This document shows, piece by piece, positions 16,332 to 22,014 of a DNA stretch of 36,549 bases. The notes beneath the pieces were generated by a model. The model ran no database searches and had not been told where the DNA came from. It saw nothing but the letters and a program-made list of their open reading frames with translations. The first letter of the stretch is position 1; the number at the start of each line of letters is the position of its first letter. The position numbers and the translations under genes are program-made. The stretch is from a virus, in the IMG/VR virus record IMGVR_UViG_3300030329_004146, positions 1 through 36,549 of that record; one strand, written 5' to 3'.

Positions 16332-17324
16332 TTACGCAGATGCTCCTGTAAATGTAGGATTATTAGCTATAATAGCCGCATTCTTAAAAGCATTGCGTTT
16401 ATACTGGGCTGGTTTCCCGAATTGAGTGGACCAGACCCAGTCTTTATATGTTTTCTGATGATCATAGTATTCTGTAACTGCATTATATGCATGCCACAGT
16501 GTTTCACCTTCCTTCGCCCAATTATTCATTAATTGGTGGAATACAGGTGTACCTATATCTCTTTTAGTCACATTATAGAACGGATCTTTTCCAGATTGTC
16601 CTCTATGTTCTAAAAATGGTATTACACTTTCAAAATACTTTGTCGTTTGTTCGTAATTCATCTTTACATCTACCATACGATTCATTATTTCATGTGCTTG
16701 CTGCCAGTTACCTTCTGCAAACTTTAGTGCATCAGAGACTTCATCTAACCTAGATTTTACATTACTTGTATGTTTTATTGAGAATCTAAGTGGTGTTTTC
16801 CTTGATAGTGCAAAATCTAGTGTGTTTGCACATACTACTCGTATATTTGTAGGTTGCAAGAATACTGGAGTAGATCCATCGTGACTATTCATTAATAGTG
16901 CATAGCGTTCTATTACATCATCACCAACCTTGACGGTTTCTTCGTGTTTCTTTGCTAATATCCAGACCATTCTACCATCACGAACAGCACCTGCTGTTTC
17001 TAGTTTGTAGCCATTGTCTAATAGTACAGAGAAAGGACTAAAAGCGTCAACGTTTTGTAGTACTTCGTAACGCTTTGATACGTTACCTAGTACTGTTTCA
17101 TTGTCTTTTAATGTAACAAAATAACCTGTTTTAATACTGTTAGTATACCAACGTCTTTCGCTGTCAGATTTGTAATATGTAGGTACTTTTGTTACTTCCC
17201 AGTCTAGATTTGCAAGTTTAATTGCTTCTTCTATCGTGGGAGGATTATCTAAGGGGATACCAAGTTTATGCCAAGGTGTTTTACCGACATAAAACATAGT
17301 ATCGTCTAGCAATTGATGTGCCAT
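16332..17324 (-). CDS. DUF932 / TIGR03299 phage-plasmid protein (330 aa)
   Basis: The opening MAHQLLDDTMFYVGKTPWHKLG, then TIEEAIKLANLDWEV and GNVSKRYEVLQN, are diagnostic for the DUF932 (TIGR03299, phage/plasmid-like) family. Mid-protein QPTNIRVVCANTLDFAL and the C-terminal LWHAYNAVTEYYDH...FGKPAQYKRNAF also fit. The 330-aa length is normal. The biochemical function of the family is not established; members are common on phages and plasmids near replication genes. An AGGGAGATAAT Shine-Dalgarno precedes the start, which lies directly after the stop of the 78-aa gene. Confidence 0.85.
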   Translation of the reverse strand: MAHQLLDDTMFYVGKTPWHKLGIPLDNPPTIEEAIKLANLDWEVTKVPTYYKSDSERRWYTNSIKTGYFVTLKDNETVLGNVSKRYEVLQNVDAFSPFSVLLDNGYKLETAGAVRDGRMVWILAKKHEETVKVGDDVIERYALLMNSHDGSTPVFLQPTNIRVVCANTLDFALSRKTPLRFSIKHTSNVKSRLDEVSDALKFAEGNWQQAHEIMNRMVDVKMNYEQTTKYFESVIPFLEHRGQSGKDPFYNVTKRDIGTPVFHQLMNNWAKEGETLWHAYNAVTEYYDHQKTYKDWVWSTQFGKPAQYKRNAFKNAAIIANNPTFTGASA

Positions 17325-17325
17325 A

Positions 17326-17562
17326 TTATCTCCCTACCCAGCTTCCATCATCTGGGTCGTTATATCCTAATGTTTCTGTTTCAAATTTCTTTATTTCATC
17401 ATTCATTATGTTTATATCTGCTTTCATGTTAGCTAATGTATGTTGTAGCTTTTCCATTGCAGAACTAATATATTGATTATTTACATCTAGTGCAAATTCT
17501 ACTTCTGTTAAGTTTGTATGATAATCAGCTACTTTCTTTAGATTATTAATCAAATCGTTCAT
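17326..17562 (-). CDS. Small coiled-coil protein (78 aa)
   Basis: A largely helical acidic protein (NLKKVADYHTNLTEVEFAL..., SSAMEKLQHTLANMKAD), ending in an Asp/Gly tail. AAAAAAGGT lies upstream as a weak Shine-Dalgarno. It is coupled closely to the DUF932 gene (1-base gap) and preceded by a nested hairpin leader (17593-17649). The function is unknown; partnership with DUF932 is a guess from proximity. Confidence 0.55.
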   Translation of the reverse strand: MNDLINNLKKVADYHTNLTEVEFALDVNNQYISSAMEKLQHTLANMKADINIMNDEIKKFETETLGYNDPDDGSWVGR

Positions 17563-17592
17563 AATAATACCTTTTTTATAATGTTAAGATTT

Positions 17593-17649
17593 AGGGTTAG
17601 AACCTACTGAAGTTATTCACAACAGTAGGATTCTGTTTTACCTAACCCT
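17593..17649 (-). other. Nested hairpin in the leader of the 78-aa/DUF932 genes
   Basis: The outer 8-bp stem AGGGTTAG/CTAACCCT (17593-17600 / 17642-17649) encloses an inner perfect 7-bp stem CCTACTG/CAGTAGG (17603-17609 / 17623-17629). There is no T-run after it on the minus strand. It lies in the 105-base gap before the 78-aa gene. It could be a terminator remnant, a processing site or a regulatory leader. Confidence 0.45.
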
Positions 17650-17667
17650 TATGAGAGCACGCTACAC

Positions 17668-17931
17668 TCAATGCATTATGATGCCTTTTAGTAGCAAGTT
17701 TGCGTATTGCAGTTTGGATACCATTGTTAGAAAGAAGGGTCTCCTATCACCATTTTGTACATGATCATAGAATTTCTTATTTCTCTGATACCATTCTGCT
17801 AATTCGCTTGTTGACATGCCCCTCAAGTCATCAAACTTCGAATGTATCGTAGGTATATACGGTCTCTTCACTGGTGGAAGATCCTTTGTTATCTCGATCA
17901 GGGTCTTTGCCCATCTCTGTTTCCTTGTCAT
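17668..17931 (-). CDS. Basic small protein overlapping its upstream neighbour by 101 bases (87 aa)
   Basis: The start at 17931 has a strong GGAGGA Shine-Dalgarno lying inside the 123-aa gene. The product is basic (MTRKQRWAKTLIEITKDLPPVKRPY...) with a mixed helical C-terminus. Both overlapping frames have good Shine-Dalgarno sequences, so both are probably translated. No family was recognised. Confidence 0.5.
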   Translation of the reverse strand: MTRKQRWAKTLIEITKDLPPVKRPYIPTIHSKFDDLRGMSTSELAEWYQRNKKFYDHVQNGDRRPFFLTMVSKLQYANLLLKGIIMH

Positions 17932-18202
17932 AGCGTGTTCCTCCGTTGGTTATATGTATTTGTACATCACCAAAGTTGTGCATTGTTTCAAGTAATGCAA
18001 TCACTTGTGATGTATTTACACCTGTTTCTGTTTTTATTGTTTGGTTTTGAACAGTAACCTCGAGATTGTATTTATTTCTATTGGTTATATATCCTATGCT
18101 TTTATTTGTAGCATTTTTGGCAAGTTTAAGCGTTTGATTTATCGCATAAACTATATAACCTACTGTTTTTCCAACAGTTCCAGCAACTCTGAATTTACTC
18201 AT
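17831..18202 (-). CDS. Uncharacterised small protein (123 aa)
   Basis: AAGGAAAGAGG lies upstream of the ATG at 18202. The N-terminus (FRVAGTVGKTVGYIVYAI) is moderately hydrophobic; the middle is beta-like (NLEVTVQNQTIKTETG); the C-terminal third is Asp/Ser/Lys-rich and low in complexity, and this is the part that overlaps the next gene. The start overlaps the stop of the 72-aa gene by 4 bases. The function is unknown. Confidence 0.5.
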   Translation of the reverse strand: MSKFRVAGTVGKTVGYIVYAINQTLKLAKNATNKSIGYITNRNKYNLEVTVQNQTIKTETGVNTSQVIALLETMHNFGDVQIHITNGGTRYDKETEMGKDPDRDNKGSSTSEETVYTYDTFEV

Positions 18203-18417
18203 GTTACCTCTTTCCTTGATTTTATATCATTATCTACATCATATAAATCATTTGCATTAAACATTTCATATGATTTTCTCTTACCGTCTGAATATTCACT
18301 AAAGCATCTTTCACAAAAGTATACTTCTGTATATTCTGGTTCGATCATTGTAGTATGATATACGTTGGATTGTACTTCCTGTGAAGTTAGTTCACAGTCG
18401 TGTATGTTGCATTTCAT
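18199..18417 (-). CDS. Small zinc-finger-like protein (72 aa)
   Basis: An AGGAGGTTTT Shine-Dalgarno is present. Cysteines at residues 3 and 8 (MKCNIHDC) and at 35 and 38 (YFCERC) make a plausible four-Cys zinc site. The rest is acidic and Tyr/Asn-rich. Such small Zn-binding proteins are common among phage early genes and often target host factors; that role is only an inference here. Confidence 0.55.
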   Translation of the reverse strand: MKCNIHDCELTSQEVQSNVYHTTMIEPEYTEVYFCERCFSEYSDGKRKSYEMFNANDLYDVDNDIKSRKEVT

Positions 18418-18447
18418 AAAACCTCCTATAAATGCAAAGAAAAGGGT

Positions 18448-18663
18448 TTACTGAAATGTATTTTTATGTATTTTGTTTATATTACTTAGCAATTTCGCTA
18501 AGCTGCTTGTATTACTTACTACATCTTCTCCTATTAGGTCGAAGATTTCATTTCCCAACCACTCTAGTTCTTCCTTGGAAAATAGTATAGATACATGCGT
18601 TTTTTGCTGTATCTTCTCTGCCTGAGTTTTGTCTAATTGTACTTGTGTATAATTATCGCTCAT
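18448..18663 (-). CDS. Small uncharacterised protein (71 aa)
   Basis: The start at 18663 (MSDNYTQVQLDK...) is chosen for its AGGAGG Shine-Dalgarno eight bases upstream; the longer in-frame ATG lacks one. It is hydrophilic and helical (AEKIQQKTHVSILFSKEELEWLGNEIF split by short loops). It overlaps the end of the 83-aa gene. No family was recognised. Confidence 0.55.
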   Translation of the reverse strand: MSDNYTQVQLDKTQAEKIQQKTHVSILFSKEELEWLGNEIFDLIGEDVVSNTSSLAKLLSNINKIHKNTFQ

Positions 18664-18904
18664 TACCTGTTTCCTCCTTTTTTGAAAACATGATTTTGTG
18701 ATAGTCTTCGTCAGAAATATCATCAAAGCCTAAAGCCCATCTTAATGCAGATACCCAACCTTGATAGACTTTAGTCATGTCTTTATCTTTTTGTTTAGAT
18801 TCTTTATTCATATAAACAACATTACTTAAATCATTAACAAGGTCTTGGTAATAAGATAGTTTTATTACTAACATGTCTTTAGATTTAACATTTAACTTAC
18901 TCAT
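18653..18904 (-). CDS. Small uncharacterised protein (83 aa)
   Basis: Lys-rich and helical, with a Trp-containing centre (VYQGWVSALRWALGFDD) and a charged C-terminus. Its start overlaps the stop of the 79-aa gene (ATGA type). It is part of a continuous string of short overlapping leftward genes. The function is unknown. Confidence 0.5.
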   Translation of the reverse strand: MSKLNVKSKDMLVIKLSYYQDLVNDLSNVVYMNKESKQKDKDMTKVYQGWVSALRWALGFDDISDEDYHKIMFSKKEETGNER

Positions 18905-19140
18905 TTGTAGTCTTGAAAATAGTTTTCTATATTATATTCAATTGTATCCCAACTAACACCAAGTGATGCGTCATGACGACGATCTACTTCGTATAAAATA
19001 TCCATACACTGTTCATCTGTAAGTTTTACAGGTATTTCCATTTCTGCTGCCATTTGTTTTACATCATCAATACACCATATTAATGCTATTGAATTTGTTT
19101 CATTATAACCATGTTGATAATTATATTGTGGTTTACTCAT
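18901..19140 (-). CDS. Conserved small phage protein, WCIDDV...HDASLGVSWD type (79 aa)
   Basis: Motifs IALIWCIDDVKQMA, LTDEQCMDILYEVDRRHDASLGVSWDTIE (shown here as two stretches separated at DRR) resemble a small acidic protein found in many phages and prophages, in which a W-[CT]-x-x-DV start and an HDA-x-x-G-x-x-W-D-x-I end are conserved. No function is established as far as I know. The gene overlaps its upstream neighbour by 8 bases. Confidence 0.55.
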   Translation of the reverse strand: MSKPQYNYQHGYNETNSIALIWCIDDVKQMAAEMEIPVKLTDEQCMDILYEVDRRHDASLGVSWDTIEYNIENYFQDYK

Positions 19141-19303
19141 TATTTTCCCTCCATATTAATTCCATGTTATAGATATTAGCTACTTTTTTGAGAAGAATTG
19201 TTGTATAATGTCTTTTATCTGATGTCATTTCATCAACAAATCCCTCAATAAATAAGTAATCTATTGCTTCCATACATTCTTTCTTTGTTACTTTATTTAG
19301 CAT
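19133..19303 (-). CDS. Small uncharacterised protein (56 aa)
   Basis: The start at 19303 (MLNKVTKKECMEAID...) has a perfect AAAGGAG Shine-Dalgarno; an ATG at 19333 does not. It is helical and basic, with HYTTILLKKVANIYNM in the second half. It is the first gene of a leftward set after a 230-base gene-free gap, so it is likely promoter-proximal. The function is unknown. Confidence 0.55.
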   Translation of the reverse strand: MLNKVTKKECMEAIDYLFIEGFVDEMTSDKRHYTTILLKKVANIYNMELIWRENNE

Positions 19304-19528
19304 ATTATACTCCTTTTTTGAGTTATATAACATAGTTAAGCTACGCCCCTAGTTCAGCTATCAGAACTTTAACCGTGTGTGTTTATAGTCTAACATATAA
19401 CAAGGCTCTAGATTTATTACGGCACGTACTTGTTAGTGATGCCCAGCGTTTTTACTTTTACCCATAATTTTAAAAGGATTATCCTTTGAGCACAAGTTCA
19501 TCGGTGACCTAACTATATTATATAAGCT
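19304..19528 (-). promoter_or_regulatory. Gene-free region with candidate leftward promoter
   Basis: There is no convincing gene in these 225 bases. On the minus strand a perfect TATAAT (19522-19517) lies just after the T-run of the terminator at 19529-19562. No good -35 is visible at 17 bases. A 7-bp inverted repeat (TAACAAG/CTTGTTA) and a small AAAGGAT/ATCCTTT hairpin follow. It probably drives the gene string from 19303 leftward. Confidence 0.4.
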
Positions 19529-19562
19529 AAAAAAAAGGGAAGCGGTTTGACCCACTTCCCTT
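19529..19562 (-). terminator. Intrinsic terminator
   Basis: On the minus strand AAGGGAAG (19562-19555) pairs with CTTCCCTT (19542-19535), followed by eight T residues. It starts seven bases after the stop of the 106-aa gene. It is one of five similar hairpins, one after each gene between 19.5 and 21.1 kb. Confidence 0.8.
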
Positions 19563-19569
19563 ATGTTTG

Positions 19570-19890
19570 TTATGCTTGATCGCCTACTATCATGAATCTG
19601 TACGATCCATTAGACTTACTGGAATACACACTATCTTCTGTTGTAAGAATGCGTAGACCTTTCTTAGCAAGTTCATCTCTTGCAGAAGCTACACTCTCTT
19701 CAGTAGCGTGTGAATTTATCCACATGTTATAGATGACAGGCTGTTTATCACTGCCCTCATCAGGCAATTCAGATGCTTTCACATCAGCAAATGACACACG
19801 TTCATTCTCCCACTCATCATCTACTTTCGTAGACATTTGAAAAGTAATTGCTGGTGCAATCACACTTAAGATAGTATTGAGTTTTAACAT
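19570..19890 (-). CDS. Uncharacterised early protein (106 aa)
   Basis: The start at 19890 follows AAAGAAAGAGAG, a weak Shine-Dalgarno. The N-terminus is hydrophobic (MLKLNTILSVIAPAITF), followed by an acidic soluble region (VDDEWENERVSFADVKASELPDEG) and an alpha/beta-like half (YNMWINSHATEESVASARDE; RFMIVGDQA). There are no known motifs. It is flanked on both sides by intrinsic terminator hairpins, with a 100-base leader that could hold a promoter. Confidence 0.55.
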   Translation of the reverse strand: MLKLNTILSVIAPAITFQMSTKVDDEWENERVSFADVKASELPDEGSDKQPVIYNMWINSHATEESVASARDELAKKGLRILTTEDSVYSSKSNGSYRFMIVGDQA

Positions 19891-19993
19891 ATAGTACTCT
19901 CTTTCTTTATTTGTTATTAGTTAACTATCAAATAAAAGGGTAATTTAAAGAAACGCCTTTTTTGACAAGAAGTCATTTTTTAGGTAATAGTAT

Positions 19994-20020
19994 AAAAAAG
20001 GGGAGAATAAATCTCCCCTT
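19994..20020 (-). terminator. Intrinsic terminator
   Basis: On the minus strand a 9-bp perfect stem AAGGGGAGA/TCTCCCCTT (20020-20012 / 20006-19998) with a 5-base loop runs into six T residues. It begins seven bases after the stop of the 65-aa zinc-ribbon gene. Confidence 0.85.
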
Positions 20021-20027
20021 AGTGTAA

Positions 20028-20225
20028 TCAATCTAGATGATACTTCATCTCTAGGTACTCAAAATTCTCTTGTTCACTAGAGAGATCATATAGATCAGAT
20101 AATCTCTCTTCGTTATAGTAGCGTACCCGTTGAAGATAATCATAAGATTGTATATGATGTTCTTGACATTTTACATGTCCATTAACATCAGTTGTATTTG
20201 TACTTTCACATTGTTCACACAACAT
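20028..20225 (-). CDS. Small zinc-ribbon-like protein (65 aa)
   Basis: An AAAGGAGAT Shine-Dalgarno is present. CEQCES at residues 3-8 and VKCQEHH at 18-24 form a probable Zn knuckle (C3, C6, C20, H23/H24). The remaining part is acidic and Tyr-rich (SYDYLQRVRYYNEERLSDLY). Terminators lie directly on both sides. It may be a host-interaction factor, but no specific family was recognised. Confidence 0.55.
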   Translation of the reverse strand: MLCEQCESTNTTDVNGHVKCQEHHIQSYDYLQRVRYYNEERLSDLYDLSSEQENFEYLEMKYHLD

Positions 20226-20251
20226 AGTATCTCCTTTGTTTATGATTGATC

Positions 20252-20286
20252 AAAAAAAAGGGTAAACTCAGTTAAGTCTACCCTTT
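20252..20286 (-). terminator. Intrinsic terminator
   Basis: On the minus strand AAAGGGTA (20286-20279) pairs with TACCCTTT (20264-20257), with a further 3 bp inside after one mismatch. Eight T residues follow. Only about 25 bases separate the T-run from the next gene start, so no promoter fits between them. Confidence 0.85.
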
Positions 20287-20298
20287 AATTATTGTTTA

Positions 20299-20469
20299 TT
20301 AACAGAGTGCGTCAAGATCTTTACCTTTTCTGTCAATAAATATTTCATATGCACGGTCTTCATAGTTAAAGTCTAATTCTCTATCTGCACCTGTTTCTGC
20401 AAATATACAATCTAACTCGTCACTATTTCTTGTTATCCAATCGACCCAATATTTAAAACTATCATCCAT
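20299..20469 (-). CDS. Small acidic protein (56 aa)
   Basis: The ATG at 20469 has a CAGGAGAA Shine-Dalgarno. The product is acidic (MDDSFKYWVDWITRNSDELD..., FNYEDRAYEIFIDRKGKDLD), with two Cys. Terminator hairpins flank it on both sides, at the same spacing as its neighbours, which supports it being a real gene of this array. The function is unknown. Small acidic early proteins in phages are often inhibitors or DNA mimics, but nothing specific is seen here. Confidence 0.6.
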   Translation of the reverse strand: MDDSFKYWVDWITRNSDELDCIFAETGADRELDFNYEDRAYEIFIDRKGKDLDALC

Positions 20470-20504
20470 AAGTATTCTCCTGTTATATTATTGATTAACA
20501 CCAT

Positions 20505-20538
20505 AAAAAAGGGTAGCCCAACATTTGCTGAGCTACCC
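20505..20538 (-). terminator. Intrinsic terminator
   Basis: On the minus strand GGGTAGC (20538-20532) pairs with GCTACCC (20517-20511), loop of 14, followed by six T residues. It directly follows the coiled-coil membrane protein gene. Confidence 0.8.
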
Positions 20539-20546
20539 AGTTATGA

Positions 20547-20981
20547 TTATACAACGAGAAATAGACAAGCTAGACCAAGTAAGAATGCAAACATACTCCC
20601 TAGGAATATGAAGTATCTTGCTGTAACTAGTGAAGATTCTAAATCTTCTATGTTACTTTGTAAATCCTTCATATTCGCAAGTTCTTTTACAAGATTAACT
20701 CTAGTGCTTTCATTGACTTCCTTTAGAAGCTCTATTTCAGCATTAAGCTCATTTATTTCAAGAATTGACTCTTTTCTAAAAGAATCAAATTCATCAGAAA
20801 CTGTACCTACTTTATACCATAAAGTCATAATTACATTATCTATACCTTCAGGTACTTGATATAATCTCTTTACAAACTCTTTCTTTCTACTATCAGCTGG
20901 TAATTGGTCATATGAATGATGTCCATTTACAGCTCTAGCTGATGAATCCCACGCTTGTTTTATTGCTTTCATTACAGACAT
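20547..20981 (-). CDS. Coiled-coil protein with C-terminal membrane anchor (144 aa)
   Basis: A perfect AAGGAGG Shine-Dalgarno is present. Residues about 60-118 form a long Glu/Leu/Asn coiled coil (FRKESILEINELNAEIELL...). The last about 23 residues are one transmembrane helix (YFIFLGSMFAFLLGLACLFLVV without long breaks), giving a tail-anchored protein facing the cytoplasm. Its topology fits a membrane-tethered scaffold, an exclusion factor or a lysis accessory. It lies second in the leftward early array. No family was recognised. Confidence 0.6.
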   Translation of the reverse strand: MSVMKAIKQAWDSSARAVNGHHSYDQLPADSRKKEFVKRLYQVPEGIDNVIMTLWYKVGTVSDEFDSFRKESILEINELNAEIELLKEVNESTRVNLVKELANMKDLQSNIEDLESSLVTARYFIFLGSMFAFLLGLACLFLVV

Positions 20982-21008
20982 ATATGCCTCCTTAGTTATT
21001 AATTACAC

Positions 21009-21042
21009 AAAAAAAAGGGTAAGCTCTGTTGAGCCTACCCTT
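21009..21042 (-). terminator. Intrinsic terminator
   Basis: On the minus strand AAGGGTA/TACCCTT (outer 7 bp) and GCTC/GAGC (inner 4 bp) separated by one mismatch, tetraloop, then eight T residues. It follows the first leftward gene by six bases. Leader sequence TGTAATTAAT follows, nearly the same as the leader of the first gene. Confidence 0.85.
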
Positions 21043-21048
21043 GTAGCA

Positions 21049-21243
21049 TTATATTGGCAAGTCATCGGATTCTTGCATCATCCGATCATACTCACGTTCA
21101 TGTACTGTCTGTTTAGCTGTATAATATACCTCTCTGGATATTTCTACACCAGACTTAACCTTATCTATAGCATTAACACCTAACGCTGTTACAGTTAAAC
21201 CTAACGCTTTACTTACATTTACTATACTACGTAGTTTATTCAT
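21049..21243 (-). CDS. First leftward gene, small amphipathic protein (64 aa)
   Basis: The start at 21243 follows AGAAAGGTA. The N-terminal half is helical and Val/Ala/Leu-rich (LRSIVNVSKALGLTVTALGV); the C-terminal half is charged (ISREVYYTAKQTVHEREY). As the first gene after the divergent control region it should be transcribed earliest and most strongly. Its leader (TGTAATTAATTAACTAAG) is shared with the next gene's leader. The function is unknown. Confidence 0.55.
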   Translation of the reverse strand: MNKLRSIVNVSKALGLTVTALGVNAIDKVKSGVEISREVYYTAKQTVHEREYDRMMQESDDLPI

Positions 21244-21416
21244 AATAGTGTACCTTTCTTAGTTAATTAATTACACAAATATAAGGGTAGCTAAAGCTGA
21301 GTAGTACCAGTAAGCTCTCACGTGTAGGTGTGGATTAGTATAGAAAGCTCACGCATATGTGTTGGGGGATTGAGTAGTCACAGTGATGTGATAGCTAAGA
21401 GTTACACTTACCCTCA

Positions 21417-21428
21417 CCTGTGCACAGG
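21417..21428. repeat. 12-bp perfect palindrome
   Basis: CCTGTGCACAGG reads the same on both strands and lies at the edge of the extended hairpin that starts at 21431. It could be an operator or a recognition site. Confidence 0.5.
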
Positions 21429-21430
21429 GC

Positions 21431-21485
21431 TAAGGTCTGACTAGTAGTACACGTAGTCATACGTGTTGCACTAGTCAGGCTTAGG
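21431..21485. repeat. Extended imperfect hairpin
   Basis: CTGACTAGT (21437-21445) pairs with ACTAGTCAG (21470-21478). After a 3x3 internal loop, ACACGT (21449-21454) pairs with ACGTGT (21461-21466) around a 6-base loop. The outer arms continue with TAAG/CTTA. It has no T-run, so it is not an ordinary terminator. Confidence 0.6.
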
Positions 21486-21530
21486 GGTGTGCCAGCTGTG
21501 AGTTTGGGTGGGTAATCAAGGTAGTGTGTG

Positions 21531-21563
21531 AACGTTACAGTGAACTCAATCTCACTGAACGTT
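21531..21563. repeat. Inverted repeat AACGTT-CAGTGA
   Basis: AACGTT-A-CAGTGA (21531-21543) is mirrored by TCACTG-AACGTT (21552-21563) with an 8-base loop and a single bulged A. It is enclosed by a weaker inverted repeat GGTGGG-TAAT/ATTA-CAA-CCCACC. Confidence 0.6.
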
Positions 21564-21694
21564 TGAACTCAACCTAATTACAACCCACCACCGTAATTTA
21601 ACGGGGGGTAGGGGTAACTCTTCTCTCCCACACACATTCTAGAAATAGTTTTACATCCACCACTCTCTACTGGAACAATTGGTATGTTTATTTG

Positions 21695-21700
21695 TATAAT
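21695..21700 (+). promoter_or_regulatory. TATAAT -10 element placed for a leaderless transcript
   Basis: A perfect TATAAT ends five bases before the ATG at 21706, so transcription would start at or next to the start codon. No Shine-Dalgarno precedes this gene, in agreement with a leaderless mRNA. The -35 region is weak. Confidence 0.5.
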
Positions 21701-21705
21701 TATGC

Positions 21706-21912
21706 ATGGGTAAACGTAGGGTATACGAAGTATTTAACATGATTACAGGTAGATGGGAAGCTCATGTTATAGACGAAGATGTATTTTTCTCTGATATGAG
21801 AAAACTCGATAATGAGCGAGAGATCCTAGATGCGGAGATCAAGATTATTAACAAAATCTTAGAACAGCAATTAAATAAAAAGACCGAATCATATAATGAG
21901 AGTAGGGATTAA
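21706..21912 (+). CDS. First rightward gene, small coiled-coil protein (68 aa)
   Basis: Starts MGKRRVYEVFNMITGRWEAH and continues into a charged helix (MRKLDNEREILDAEIKII...). No Shine-Dalgarno is present; the -10 element at 21695-21700 suggests a leaderless message. As the first gene of the packaging/structural arm it could be a regulator of that arm or a terminase accessory, but nothing is recognisable. Confidence 0.5.
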   Translation: MGKRRVYEVFNMITGRWEAHVIDEDVFFSDMRKLDNEREILDAEIKIINKILEQQLNKKTESYNESRD

Positions 21913-21932
21913 CACTATAGTGTATATACACT
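21913..21932. repeat. Two overlapping perfect palindromes
   Basis: CACTATAGTG (21913-21922) and AGTGTATATACACT (21919-21932) overlap by four bases directly after the stop of the first rightward gene. They could act as a double operator or hairpin terminator upstream of the lipoprotein gene. Confidence 0.55.
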
Positions 21933-21971
21933 TGTGTAATTACTCTTTTCCTAGTATATTATATAAACACT

Positions 21972-21997
21972 TATAGAGTTACTCTATAGAGTTACTC
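21972..21997 (+). repeat. Perfect tandem 13-bp direct repeat
   Basis: TATAGAGTTACTC occurs twice head to tail, just upstream of the Shine-Dalgarno of the lipoprotein gene. Each copy contains GAGTTACTC, an inverted-repeat-like core. This is a likely protein-binding site or 5' UTR element. Confidence 0.6.
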
Positions 21998-22014
21998 AAG
22001 GGGAAAGGAAGAAA

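Larger units (their letters stand above)
21250..21694. promoter_or_regulatory. Divergent, hairpin-rich control region / candidate origin
   Basis: This gene-free stretch of about 445 bases separates the leftward and rightward gene sets and is visibly richer in G+C than its surroundings. It contains a CCTGTGCACAGG palindrome (21417-21428), an extended hairpin (21431-21485), an inverted repeat (21531-21563) inside a bulged outer repeat (21507-21516 / 21577-21589), direct copies of TGAACTCAA (21541-21549, 21564-21572), and imperfect tandem units around AAGCTC-TCACG at 21311-21360. It is a strong candidate for early promoters, for replication origin functions, or for sites used by the virion RNA polymerase. 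No coding frame in it is convincing. Confidence 0.55.

Noticed and set aside
21250-21694. CRISPR array
   Set aside because: Repeats in the control region are few, unequal in length and mostly inverted, without regular spacers.
21695-21700. Bacteroidota-type TAnnTTTG promoters as proof of host
   Set aside because: A TATATTTG occurs before the first leftward gene, but no matching upstream TTTG is seen, and most genes have strong Shine-Dalgarno sequences, unusual for that phylum. The host call is left open.
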